NCBI RefSeq assembly: GCF_017743975.1
Contig: NZ_JAGHRC010000002.1
Location: 496,001-560,000 of the forward strand
Length of the DNA: 64,000 nucleotides
Direction of reading: 5' to 3'
Source: Ruegeria sp. R14_0
GTDB lineage: Bacteria; Pseudomonadota; Alphaproteobacteria; Rhodobacterales; Rhodobacteraceae
Positions 23,570 through 32,350 of the stretch are shown here, piece by piece; the stretch's first letter is position 1, and the number at the start of each line of letters is the position of its first letter. The notes beneath the pieces are model-generated. The model made no database searches. It worked only from the letters and a program-made list of their open reading frames with translations, and was not told the DNA's origin. The position numbers and the translations under genes are program-made.

Positions 23570-26368
23570 CTAGTGCGCCTCAGCCCAGTTAGCCCCTTGT
23601 CCGGCATCGACGCTCAGCTTGACGTCCAGTTTAACCGCTGGGTCCGAGGCACCCTCCATGACATCGCGCGCAACATCAATCACCTTGTCCACCGCATCTT
23701 GGGCCACTTCGAACAGCAATTCGTCATGCACCTGCAACAGCATCTTGGCCGGCAATCCGTTGATTGCATCCGGCATCCGCACCATGGCGCGCCGGATCAC
23801 ATCCGCCGCCGTCCCTTGAATCGGCGCGTTGATCGCCGCACGGCGTGAGAAGCCCGCATGCGGCCCCTTGGCATTGATCTCAGGCGTGTGGATTTTGCGC
23901 CCGAATAGGGTTTGCACATAGCCGTGCTCTTTGGCAAAGGCGACCGTGTCGTCCATATAGGCTCTGATACCCGGGAAACGTTCAAAATAGCGGTCGATGA
24001 ATCCCTGCGCCTCGGCCCGCGGGATGCGCAGGTTGCGCGCCAGACCAAAGCCCGAGATGCCATAGATCACACCAAAATTGATCGCCTTGGCCTGACGGCG
24101 AATATCCGGCGTCATCTCGTCCAGCGGCACGTCAAACATCTCGGACGCGGTCATGGCGTGAATGTCCAGCCCATCGGCAAAAGCCTGCTTCAGGGCAGGA
24201 ATATCGGCAATATGGGCCAGAATCCTAAGCTCGATCTGACTGTAGTCGAGGCTGACCATCACGTTCCCTGGCTCGGCGATGAAGGCCTCGCGAATGCGCC
24301 GCCCTTCCTCGGTCCGCACCGGGATGTTCTGCAGGTTTGGATCGGTTGAGGCCAGGCGGCCTGTGTTTGCTCCGGTGATCGAATAGGACGTATGCACCCG
24401 GCCCGTATCGGGGTTGATATGGGTCTGCAGCGCGTCTGTGTAAGTCGATTTCAGCTTGGACAATTGCCGCCAGTCCAGCACGCGGCGGGGCAACTCATGC
24501 TCGGTCGCCAAATCCTCAAGAATGTCAGCCCCGGTCGAATACTTCCCGGTCTTACCTTTCTTGCCGCCCTCAAGGCCCATCTTGTCGAACAGAATCTCGC
24601 CCAACTGCGCAGGCGAGCCGACATTGAAGTTCTCACCCGCCAGTTCGTGAATTTCAGCCTCTAATCCGGCCATTTTCTGGGCAAACGCGTTCGACATGCG
24701 GCTCAGCACATCGCGGTCGACCTTGATGCCGTGCATCTCCATTTCTTTGAGAACCGGCACCAGCGGGCGTTCCAGCGTTTCATAGACCGTGGTCACCTGC
24801 ACCTGATGCAGTTGCGGTTTGAACAGCTTCCAGAGGCGCAGGGTGATATCCGCATCCTCGGCGGCATAGGCTGTGGCCTCGTCAATCGGCACCTTATTAA
24901 AGGTGATCGCCGACTTGCCCGAACCCAGCAGCGGTTTGATCGGGATCGGCGTGTGGCTGAGATAGCGCTCTGACAGCGTATCCATGCCGTGCCCATGTTC
25001 GCCGCCATGCATCGCGTAGGACATCAACATCGTGTCGTCGATCGGTGCCACGTCGACACCATAACGTGCGAAAATCTTGGCATCGTATTTCATGTTCTGC
25101 CCGATCTTGAGGATCGACGGGTCCTCAAACATCGGTTTCAGCAAGGTTAGAGCCTCTTCCACTGGCATCTGCCCCTCGGCTAACGCGTCAGAGCCGAACA
25201 GATCATCCGCAGCCCCATCGCGGTGGGTCAGCGGAATGTAACAGGCCTCTCCAGCCTCCACGCACAGAGAGATCCCGACCAAGTCGGCGATCATTTCGTT
25301 CAGACCGGTGGTTTCCGTATCCACGGCGACCCAGCCGCGCTCATAGGCCTGATCGATCCACTTCTGCAGTGCACCTGCGTCGCGCACGCAGTCGTACTTG
25401 GACGCATCAAAAGGAATGGCCACGGCCTCGGCTTCCTCGACCACCGGAGCAGGCGCGTCGGCGATCACCGGGGCTTCGGCCCCCAGCTTATCCGCGATGC
25501 GCTTGGTCAGGGTGCGGAACTCCATCTCGGCCAAGAATCCCAAAAGGGTTTCGGCATCGGGGTCTTTCACCTCAAGATCATCAAGGCCGAAATCCAGCGG
25601 TGTGTTTTCGTCCAGCTGCACCAGCTTTTTCGACAGCTCGATCTGATCGCGTTTTTCGATCAAGGTCTGACGGCGCTTGGGCTGCTTGATCTCTTCTGCG
25701 CGGTCCAACAGCGTTTCGAGATCACCATATTCGTTGATCAAGAGCGCCGCCGTTTTGACCCCGATGCCCGGAGCGCCCGGCACGTTATCTACCGAATCTC
25801 CGGCCAGCGCTTGCACATCGACGACACGTTCCGGGCCAACGCCAAATTTCTCGACCACGCCATCGCGGTCGATGCGCTTGTTCTTCATCGCATCAAGCAT
25901 TTCAACGCCACCACCGACCAGCTGCATCAGGTCCTTGTCGGAACTCACGATGGTCACACGCCCGCCCGCCTCGCGCGCCTGAACGGCGAGGGTCGCGATG
26001 ATGTCGTCAGCCTCGTAGCCTTCCAGCTCTTTGCAGGCGATGTTGAAGGCTTTTGTCGCCTCACGGGTCAGCGGCATCTGCGGGCGCAAATCCTCGGGCA
26101 TGGCCTCGCGATTGGCTTTGTAGAGGTCATACAGATCATTGCGGAACGTGTGCGAGCCCTTGTCAAAGATCACCGCCACATGGGTCGGCGCATCCGGGCC
26201 TGCGTTTCCCTCGACATATTTCTGCAGCATGTTGCAGAAGCCTGAAACGGCCCCGATCGGCAACCCGTCCGATTTCCGCGTTAGCGGTGGCAGTGCGTGG
26301 TAAGCGCGAAAAATAAAGGCCGATCCGTCGATCAGATGCAGGTGACATCCTTTTCCGAAATTGCTCAT
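23570..26368 (-). CDS. polA: DNA polymerase I
   Basis: This is a 932-residue three-domain Pol I. The N-terminal 5'-nuclease opens with LHLIDGSAFIFRAYHALPP and has the helical GDSVDNVPGAPGIGVKTA site (190-207). The 3'-5' exonuclease is intact, with Asp350 and Glu352 in AVDTETTGL and GQNMKYDAKIF, so proofreading is expected. The polymerase domain has DYSQIELRILAH (motif A), RRQAKAINFGVIYG (motif B) and QVHDELLF (motif C). It removes RNA primers and fills repair gaps. GGGAG precedes the ATG at 26368. It is adjacent to no other replication gene. Confidence 0.98.
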   Translation of the reverse strand: MSNFGKGCHLHLIDGSAFIFRAYHALPPLTRKSDGLPIGAVSGFCNMLQKYVEGNAGPDAPTHVAVIFDKGSHTFRNDLYDLYKANREAMPEDLRPQMPLTREATKAFNIACKELEGYEADDIIATLAVQAREAGGRVTIVSSDKDLMQLVGGGVEMLDAMKNKRIDRDGVVEKFGVGPERVVDVQALAGDSVDNVPGAPGIGVKTAALLINEYGDLETLLDRAEEIKQPKRRQTLIEKRDQIELSKKLVQLDENTPLDFGLDDLEVKDPDAETLLGFLAEMEFRTLTKRIADKLGAEAPVIADAPAPVVEEAEAVAIPFDASKYDCVRDAGALQKWIDQAYERGWVAVDTETTGLNEMIADLVGISLCVEAGEACYIPLTHRDGAADDLFGSDALAEGQMPVEEALTLLKPMFEDPSILKIGQNMKYDAKIFARYGVDVAPIDDTMLMSYAMHGGEHGHGMDTLSERYLSHTPIPIKPLLGSGKSAITFNKVPIDEATAYAAEDADITLRLWKLFKPQLHQVQVTTVYETLERPLVPVLKEMEMHGIKVDRDVLSRMSNAFAQKMAGLEAEIHELAGENFNVGSPAQLGEILFDKMGLEGGKKGKTGKYSTGADILEDLATEHELPRRVLDWRQLSKLKSTYTDALQTHINPDTGRVHTSYSITGANTGRLASTDPNLQNIPVRTEEGRRIREAFIAEPGNVMVSLDYSQIELRILAHIADIPALKQAFADGLDIHAMTASEMFDVPLDEMTPDIRRQAKAINFGVIYGISGFGLARNLRIPRAEAQGFIDRYFERFPGIRAYMDDTVAFAKEHGYVQTLFGRKIHTPEINAKGPHAGFSRRAAINAPIQGTAADVIRRAMVRMPDAINGLPAKMLLQVHDELLFEVAQDAVDKVIDVARDVMEGASDPAVKLDVKLSVDAGQGANWAEAH

Positions 26369-26438
26369 GCGCGCTCTCCCTGTCGGTCAGGAATGGTTCT
26401 GCCACAGGGCCGCGCGGGTGGCCAGTCAAGAACGTGCC

Positions 26439-26909
26439 TTAGCCGCCAAACAGCCCCGAGAAGAAATCCGAGAAACTGTTCAGCAATGCCATGATAACCA
26501 ACACTCCAAGGAACGCGAAAAAGGCGAAAGCAAAGAACTGGAACAGGATTGCCCCGGTTCCGATGACCATCCCGGCGATTGCCGGGCGCCGCTTTTCGTG
26601 TCGCAGCAGGCCGATAACCGAAACAACAATTGCCAGCCCGCCCAGCATGGCAACGCCGATCCGAAGGAAATCATCCAGATCACGCGCGCGTGCCACTGGC
26701 TCGGGTTGCTCGAGGCCTGCCGCGGCCCGAAGGGTGGATTTGCCGATCTCGGCGGCCAATTCACCCAGGGACACTCCGGCGGATTGCTGTGGCGCGAACG
26801 GCCCCGCCCAGAAAACAAAAAGAGCCGCAAAAAGGGATAGCGCGGCAACGCAAAACCCAATCCAGCCGAAGATCGGGTTGCCCGAGTCCTGAACGGTCGC
26901 GTCTGTCAT
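26439..26909 (-). CDS. Small multispan membrane protein, unknown function
   Basis: I do not recognise a family. The 156-residue product has an N-terminal helix (IFGWIGFCVAALSLFAALFV), a central polar segment with SLGELAAEIGKSTL, then three closely packed hydrophobic stretches: VAMLGGLAIVVSVIGLL, AIAGMVIGTGAILFQF, and AFAFFAFLGVLVIMALL. The C-terminus is short (FFSGLFGG). I start at the ATG at 26909, preceded by AGGTG at 7-8 nt; the frame could begin at the GTG at 26918. It lies upstream of polA on the same strand, 70 nt away. Confidence 0.7.
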   Translation of the reverse strand: MTDATVQDSGNPIFGWIGFCVAALSLFAALFVFWAGPFAPQQSAGVSLGELAAEIGKSTLRAAAGLEQPEPVARARDLDDFLRIGVAMLGGLAIVVSVIGLLRHEKRRPAIAGMVIGTGAILFQFFAFAFFAFLGVLVIMALLNSFSDFFSGLFGG

Positions 26910-26991
26910 CACACTCACCTACGATGGTTGTGCTGAAAATCTTCGACGGAAATCACGGCGAGAATTTGGCGAAACGCGAGTTTAAGGGCAA

Positions 26992-27168
26992 TCAGCCCTG
27001 TTCTGTGCCTTTCAGAACATATTTGCAGTCGCAATAAGGGCACTCGACCCAGCCGGTATCTTCGGGAATGCACAACCAGACACGCGGGTGGCCCAATGCA
27101 CCTTCGCCGCCGTCACAGGCGACGCGGGTGGTCTCGACGATCTTGGTTTCGGGCGCTTCGATTGTCAC
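26992..27168 (-). CDS. zf-CHCC zinc-finger protein (NDUFS6-like)
   Basis: This is a small protein with a CHCC zinc-finger: Cys in VACDGG, His in LGHPRVWL and the pair in ECPYCDCKY. Alphaproteobacterial proteins of this type resemble the mitochondrial complex I subunit NDUFS6 and may join respiratory complex I. The longer frame starts at 27207, but a GTG at 27168 is preceded by GAAGGA at 9-10 nt and starts at the conserved TIEAPET, giving 58 residues. That start also leaves about 54 nt for promoters before the divergent ABC gene. Confidence 0.75.
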   Translation of the reverse strand: MTIEAPETKIVETTRVACDGGEGALGHPRVWLCIPEDTGWVECPYCDCKYVLKGTEQG

Positions 27169-27222
27169 GGCTGGCGATCCTTCACTGGTTGTCGGCCTCG
27201 CGGGCATGCATTAGGTGCGTTT

Positions 27223-28248
27223 ATGAGCGATGAGCAAACCGGGGGCAAGGGTCTCATGACCGATGCGGCAATCAGGATCAGTGGACTGCGCAAAACCTAT
27301 CGGGGCGGCAAAGGCCAGCCCGAGAAACAGGCGCTGAAGGGCATCGACCTGACCATTCCACGCGGGTCGGTGTTTGGCTTGCTGGGGCCAAACGGCGCCG
27401 GAAAATCGACACTGATCAACATCCTTGCCGGCCTGGTGGTGAAATCGGCGGGGTCCGTGACGATCTGGGGATTCGATCAGGATCGCAACCCGCGCCAGTC
27501 CCGGGCGGCAATTGGCGTCATGCCGCAAGAACTGAACCTGGATCCTTTCTTCACGCCCCGCGGCGCGCTCGAGGTTCAGGCCGGGTTGTACGGAGTGCCC
27601 AAGGCCGAGCGGCGCAGCGACGAGATCCTCGAACTGGTCGGCCTCAGCGACAAGGCCGAAGCCTATGCCCGCACGTTGTCCGGCGGGATGCGACGGCGGC
27701 TGTTGCTGGCCAAAGCGCTGGTGCATCATCCCAAAATCCTGGTGTTGGACGAACCCACCGCAGGCGTGGATATCGAATTGCGGCAGATGTTGTGGACCAA
27801 CGTGCGCAAGCTGAACGAACAGGGCATGACCATCATCCTGACCACCCACTACCTGGAAGAAGCGCAGGAGATGTGTGATGAAATCGCCATCATCAACCAC
27901 GGGGAAAAGATCGCGCAGGACAGTACGGCCAACCTGCTCAGCCGCATGGACAGTCGCACTATGGTGATCGTACCTGATGGCCCTGTTGTTGATCTGCCCG
28001 CGTCAGACGGCGTCGACGCCGCTTTGCGTGATGATGGGAACCTGGTTCTGCAATACCGCAGTGCCCAGACCAGCGCCGAACAAGTGCTGGAATCCGTTCG
28101 CACTGCAAATATCCGCATCCGGGATGTCCGCACCGAAGAGGCTGATCTGGAGGATGTGTTTCTTGCTCTGACATCCGGCCGCGCGGACGATGTCCCGCCC
28201 GGCGATCAGGACCAACCGCACCGTGGGATGCATCGGGTCAAGCTTTAG
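27223..28248 (+). CDS. ABC transporter ATP-binding protein (ABC-2 / YadG-like)
   Basis: This is an ATPase subunit of about 341 residues for an ABC-2 type exporter. It has Walker A GPNGAGKST, the signature LSGGMRRRLLLAKAL, Walker B ILVLDEPTAGVD and the H-loop TTHYLEE. A C-terminal extension of about 100 residues follows the ATPase core. The start could be 27223 (AGGTG upstream) or the in-frame ATG at 27256 (AAGGG upstream). No permease gene is adjacent: the next gene is convergent DUF1203, with overlapping stop codons (TTAG). Its membrane partner must be encoded elsewhere. Confidence 0.88.
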   Translation: MSDEQTGGKGLMTDAAIRISGLRKTYRGGKGQPEKQALKGIDLTIPRGSVFGLLGPNGAGKSTLINILAGLVVKSAGSVTIWGFDQDRNPRQSRAAIGVMPQELNLDPFFTPRGALEVQAGLYGVPKAERRSDEILELVGLSDKAEAYARTLSGGMRRRLLLAKALVHHPKILVLDEPTAGVDIELRQMLWTNVRKLNEQGMTIILTTHYLEEAQEMCDEIAIINHGEKIAQDSTANLLSRMDSRTMVIVPDGPVVDLPASDGVDAALRDDGNLVLQYRSAQTSAEQVLESVRTANIRIRDVRTEEADLEDVFLALTSGRADDVPPGDQDQPHRGMHRVKL

Positions 28249-28709
28249 GCCCGGTCGACCCGCGCCTGATAGCAATTGTTCCGCGCGGACCGGACGTGGA
28301 TATAGGCCACATCCAGGCGGGCAAATATGTCTTCGATCCTCGCACTTATCTGATCCGTGGGCGTGATCGACCCGGTTCCATAGACGATCCGGTCATCCTC
28401 TCCATACCCCTTGATCAGGTAGTCGGGTGAAGAGGTTAAAATCTCGGGCATCCCATCTCCGCTATGCCGATTACAGGGGGCCGCACACAGAAAGATCGGG
28501 CCGGTTTCGGCGTAGGGATGTGGCTCTAAAAAAGGTCTATGGGCCAATATCAGCATCTCTTCGCCTTCGGGAATGTTTTGCAGACAATGGCGGCAAGGGT
28601 TGCCGGTGCCGGTCGAAACAGACCGTTCTGGTACAGCGCCGTAGGCATCCGGCCCGCCTGCCTGAAGGGCGCGCACGTCGTCAGTTGGTAATGCGGTGAT
28701 CTTGAACAT
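28245..28709 (-). CDS. DUF1203 family protein
   Basis: This is a 154-residue DUF1203 protein with the conserved NPCRHCLQNIPEGEEMLILAH cysteine-containing N-terminal region, LCAAPCNRHSG, and the C-terminal LDVAYIHVRSARNNCYQARV. The family function is unknown; the cysteines suggest metal binding or redox chemistry. The frame extends to 29036, but AAAGGAG lies 7 nt before the ATG at 28709, which opens with the expected MFKITALP. The rest of the frame would overlap dnaE2. The stop overlaps the ABC gene's stop tail to tail. Confidence 0.85.
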   Translation of the reverse strand: MFKITALPTDDVRALQAGGPDAYGAVPERSVSTGTGNPCRHCLQNIPEGEEMLILAHRPFLEPHPYAETGPIFLCAAPCNRHSGDGMPEILTSSPDYLIKGYGEDDRIVYGTGSITPTDQISARIEDIFARLDVAYIHVRSARNNCYQARVDRA

Positions 28710-28787
28710 CTCGGGTCTCCTTTTTCGCGACCTTGCCCAGCGCTGCAAACTCAATCGACCCGTTTCCTGCGCAAAGGACTCGAAAAA

Positions 28788-28802
28788 GAACAAAACGTGA
28801 AT
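28788..28802. promoter_or_regulatory. LexA (SOS) box upstream of dnaE2
   Basis: GAAC-N7-GAAT matches seven of the eight fixed bases of the alphaproteobacterial LexA site GAAC-N7-GAAC. It ends 16 nt before the dnaE2 start codon, where binding would block transcription. A perfect copy precedes imuB. Confidence 0.65.
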
Positions 28803-28818
28803 ATAATATGGAATCGCC

Positions 28819-31737
28819 ATGTATGCCGAACTGTCGATCACGTCGAACTTCACCTTCCTCACCGGGGCCTCGCACCCCGAGGAGTATATGGAGCGTGCCG
28901 TGACCCTCGGCCTGCCCGCCATCGCGATTGCCGATGACAACTCGGTTGCCGGGATCGTCCGCGCCCATACCCAAGGGCGCGAGATCGCCCGCAAGGTGCG
29001 CGAACGGCTCGAGTGGGAGGGGCAGAACACCTCCATCGGCCCGCCCTGCCCCGACCATATCCCGAAACCGCCGTCCTATCCTGTCCACGCAGTGCCCCGC
29101 CTGATCCCGGCCGCGCGGCTGATCTTTACCGACGCGCCCACCGTCACCGCCCTGCCGCTGAACCGGCAGGGCTGGGGCAACCTGTGCCGCATCCTGTCCG
29201 CGGGTCGCCTGCGTGCCGAAAAAGGCGATTGCATCCTGCACCTGTCCGACCTGTTTGAGTTCTCCGACGGCCTCCACCTGCTGCTCTGGCCACAAGCGGA
29301 TCGGTCCCAGGGCGGCGCGGGCGCGTGGCGGACACAGGCGCAACAGATGACGCGCCGCTTTGCCGGGCGGATGCATCTGTTGATGCATCCCCGCTATGAC
29401 GGTGCTGATAACGCGTATTTCTCTTTGTTAGAGATTGAATCAAAACAGCTCGGCCTCCCCACCCTCGCCAGCGCCACGCCACTGATGCATCACGGGGCCC
29501 GTCGCAAACTGGCTGATGTGGTGACCGCCATTCGCCTGCGGCGCAAGGTCGACGATCTGGGCCGCGACGCGTTGACGAATGGAGAACAGCGCCTGCGGTC
29601 CGAAGCCGAGATGCTGCGTATCTTCAAAGGGCGCGAGGGCGCTGTTGCCCGCGCCCATGCGCTCAGCGAAGAACTCACCTTTTCACTCGACGAGCTGCGC
29701 TATGAATATCCCAGCGAAGGCAGCGAGCAGGAAACCCCGACCCAACGCCTGCACAGACTGGCGCATGAAGGGCTGAAATGGCGTTACCCCGCAGGCGCAT
29801 CGGAAAAGGCCAAGAAGATGCTGGACCACGAGCTCACCCTGATCGGCAAGCTCAAATACGAGCCCTATTTCCTGACGGTCCGCGACATCGTCAAATTCGC
29901 CCGATCGCGCGATATCCTGTGTCAGGGACGCGGGTCAGCGGCGAATTCAGTCGTCTGTTTCTGCCTCGGCATCACCGAGGTCAGCCCCGAACTGGGCACA
30001 ATGGTCTTCGAACGTTTCGTCTCGGAAGCCCGCGATGAGCCGCCCGATATCGACGTGGATTTCGAACACGAACGCCGCGAAGAGGTGATACAGCACATCT
30101 ACGACCGCTATGGCCGCGAACGTGCGGGCCTCTGCGCCACGGTCGTGCACTATCGCGGCAAGCGCGCCATCCGCGAGGTCGGGCGCGCGATGGGGCTGAC
30201 CGAAGATACGATCTCGGCGCTCTCATCACAGCTTTGGGGTTTCTTCTCGACCGTCGGGCTCGAGGCGCACCGGATGCGCGAGATTGGCCTCGACCCCGAG
30301 GATCGCCGCCTGAAACAGACTCTGTCATTGGTGTATGAGATCGACGGCTTCCCCCGCCACCTCTCACAGCATGTGGGCGGTTTCATCATCACGGAGGGGC
30401 GTTTGGACGAACTTGTCCCCATTGAAAACGCCACGATGGAGGATCGCACGGTCATCTGCTGGGACAAGGACGACATCGACAGTTTGGGCATTCTCAAGGT
30501 CGATGTGCTCAGCCTCGGCATGCTCACCTGCATCCGCAAGGCGTTCGACCTGATCAGCCAGCACCACCAGACCGGCTATACGCTCGCCACCCTGCCGCCC
30601 GAAGATCCCAAAGTATACGACATGCTGTGCAAAGCGGACTCGGTCGGCGTGTTTCAGGTGGAGTCACGTGCACAGATGAACTTTTTGCCCCGGATGCGGC
30701 CGCGCAATTTCTACGATCTGGTGATCGAGGTCGCCATCATCCGCCCCGGTCCCATTCAGGGCGACATGGTCCACCCCTATATCCGCCGCCGAAATGGTGA
30801 GGAAGAGGTCAGCTTCCCCTCGGACGAGTTGGGTGAGGTGCTGGGCAAAACGCTGGGCGTACCACTGTTTCAGGAACAGGCGATGCAGATCGCCATTGTC
30901 GGCGCGGGGTTTACTCCGGAACAGGCGGACCGGCTGCGGCGGTCTCTGGCGACGTTCAAGAAGCATGGGTCCGTCAGCGAATTCCGCGCCCTGTTCCTGC
31001 GCGGTATGAAACGCAACGGCTATGATGACGATTTTGCCGAGCGCTGCTTTTCGCAGATCGAAGGGTTCGGATCCTATGGCTTCCCCGAAAGCCACGCGGC
31101 CAGCTTTGCGCTGCTGGTCTATGCCTCAGCCTGGATCAAATGCCATCACCCCGGCATTTTCGCCTGCGCGCTGCTGAATTCACAGCCGATGGGGTTCTAC
31201 GCGCCGGCCCAGATCGTGCGCGATGCGCGCGAACACGGGGTACAGGTGCGCCCGGTCTGCATCAATGCCAGCTTCTGGGACAATGTGATGGAACCCGACG
31301 GCCATGGCGGGCTGGCCTTGCGGCTGGGTTTTCGCCAGATCAAAGGCCTCAGCGAGGAAGACGCCAGCTGGCTCACCGCCGCGCGCGGCAACGGTTACCA
31401 TCAGGTCGATGACGTCTGGCGCCGTGCGGGCCTTGGCCCTTCGGTGATCGAACGACTGGCCGAGGCCGATGCCTTCGCCGCCTGCGATCTGACCCGGCGC
31501 GAGGCGTTATGGCAGGCCAAGGCGATTGCCACCGCAAAACCTCTGCCGCTGTTCTCGCAGGATCTGGAGGGTGAGGCGCTGGACGAGCCCGAAGCATACC
31601 TGCCGCAGATGACATTGGGCGAGCAGGTGGTCGAGGATTACGTTGCCACCCGCCTCAGCCTGCGGGCGCATCCCGTGGCCCTACTGCGGCATATCCTGAC
31701 ACCAGACCCGCGCGACAAAACCACGCCTGTTGCCTGA
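28819..31737 (+). CDS. dnaE2: Error-prone DNA polymerase DnaE2 (C-terminally short)
   Basis: This is a 972-residue C-family polymerase used for SOS mutagenesis and lesion bypass with ImuA and ImuB. The PHP domain opens MYAELSITSNFTFLTGASHP, typical of DnaE2. Palm-domain acids appear in PPDIDVDFEHE (410, 412, 414), and CQGRGSAANSVVCFCLG and FGSYGFPESHAASFALLVY follow. The protein ends just after LSLRAHPVALLRHIL, where other DnaE2 proteins continue for about 100 residues through an OB-fold domain. The downstream DNA shows no trace of that domain before the next gene at 31786. A LexA-type box lies directly upstream. Confidence 0.93.
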   Translation: MYAELSITSNFTFLTGASHPEEYMERAVTLGLPAIAIADDNSVAGIVRAHTQGREIARKVRERLEWEGQNTSIGPPCPDHIPKPPSYPVHAVPRLIPAARLIFTDAPTVTALPLNRQGWGNLCRILSAGRLRAEKGDCILHLSDLFEFSDGLHLLLWPQADRSQGGAGAWRTQAQQMTRRFAGRMHLLMHPRYDGADNAYFSLLEIESKQLGLPTLASATPLMHHGARRKLADVVTAIRLRRKVDDLGRDALTNGEQRLRSEAEMLRIFKGREGAVARAHALSEELTFSLDELRYEYPSEGSEQETPTQRLHRLAHEGLKWRYPAGASEKAKKMLDHELTLIGKLKYEPYFLTVRDIVKFARSRDILCQGRGSAANSVVCFCLGITEVSPELGTMVFERFVSEARDEPPDIDVDFEHERREEVIQHIYDRYGRERAGLCATVVHYRGKRAIREVGRAMGLTEDTISALSSQLWGFFSTVGLEAHRMREIGLDPEDRRLKQTLSLVYEIDGFPRHLSQHVGGFIITEGRLDELVPIENATMEDRTVICWDKDDIDSLGILKVDVLSLGMLTCIRKAFDLISQHHQTGYTLATLPPEDPKVYDMLCKADSVGVFQVESRAQMNFLPRMRPRNFYDLVIEVAIIRPGPIQGDMVHPYIRRRNGEEEVSFPSDELGEVLGKTLGVPLFQEQAMQIAIVGAGFTPEQADRLRRSLATFKKHGSVSEFRALFLRGMKRNGYDDDFAERCFSQIEGFGSYGFPESHAASFALLVYASAWIKCHHPGIFACALLNSQPMGFYAPAQIVRDAREHGVQVRPVCINASFWDNVMEPDGHGGLALRLGFRQIKGLSEEDASWLTAARGNGYHQVDDVWRRAGLGPSVIERLAEADAFAACDLTRREALWQAKAIATAKPLPLFSQDLEGEALDEPEAYLPQMTLGEQVVEDYVATRLSLRAHPVALLRHILTPDPRDKTTPVA

Positions 31738-31785
31738 CGCCTGAACCGGTTATCCGCCCTGTACAGAGTCGAAATCGGACCCAAA

Positions 31786-32199
31786 ATGACCAGACCCATA
31801 TTGCCGCCGCGCTTTCCTGCAACGCCCGATCAGATCAACGCGCAGGTCCGCGCCTTTTATGCCCGCGTGCGCGAGGACGCAGTGCTGGGTCCTGTGTTCA
31901 ACAAACACGTCACCGACTGGCCCGCGCATGAGGACAAGATCGCCGCCTTCTGGCGCAATGCGATCCTGTATGAGCGCAGCTATGACGGCAATCCACAGCG
32001 GACCCATATCGAACGGCCGGACATACAGCCCGAGATGTTCGCCCATTGGCTGGATCTGTTCGAAGAGGTCGCGGCTCTAACGCTGCCCCCGGACACCGCC
32101 ACCCCATGGGTCGCTCTGGCACGGCGCATTGGCGTCGGAATGAAAGCCGGAGTGCAATCGGCGCGCCAACCCAAGGATGCACCCCCGATCCTGCGATGA
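31786..32199 (+). CDS. Group III truncated haemoglobin
   Basis: This is a 137-residue group III (TrHbP) globin. Aromatic B-helix residues FY (24-25), DAVLGPVFNKHV, the E-helix tryptophan in KIAAFWRNAIL and the candidate proximal haem ligand His87 in MFAHWLDLF match the family. Such globins bind oxygen, NO or sulfide and are linked to microaerobic or nitrosative stress. It follows dnaE2 after 48 nt on the same strand and may be read from the same transcript. The glutathione-dependent formaldehyde/GSNO dehydrogenase 1.2 kb downstream could be functionally related. Confidence 0.88.
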   Translation: MTRPILPPRFPATPDQINAQVRAFYARVREDAVLGPVFNKHVTDWPAHEDKIAAFWRNAILYERSYDGNPQRTHIERPDIQPEMFAHWLDLFEEVAALTLPPDTATPWVALARRIGVGMKAGVQSARQPKDAPPILR

Positions 32200-32245
32200 T
32201 CACCGATCATAGCGGCCTTGCAATGTTAGCGGTAAATTAGGGGCT

Positions 32246-32350
32246 ATGCGCGCCGCCAAAATGGGTTTACTCAAGGGCAAGCCAGCCGCAGCAGTCGCAC
32301 TGCGATGGCACGTCACAACACCGAGACATCACCCGAGGCCGCACCGATGA
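32246..32350 (+). CDS. Possible 34-residue leader peptide before DMT gene
   Basis: An ATG ORF ends in TGA that overlaps the downstream transporter start (ATGA). The product ends with WHVTTPRHHPRPHR and uses the rare arginine codons CGA, AGA and AGG. AGGGG lies only 2 nt before the ATG, so initiation would be weak. It may be a translational coupling leader or chance. Confidence 0.2.
   Translation: MRAAKMGLLKGKPAAAVALRWHVTTPRHHPRPHR

Noticed and set aside
25223-26245. 340-codon + strand open frame
   Set aside because: It is antisense to the 5'-nuclease and exonuclease domains of polA and shows no family features.
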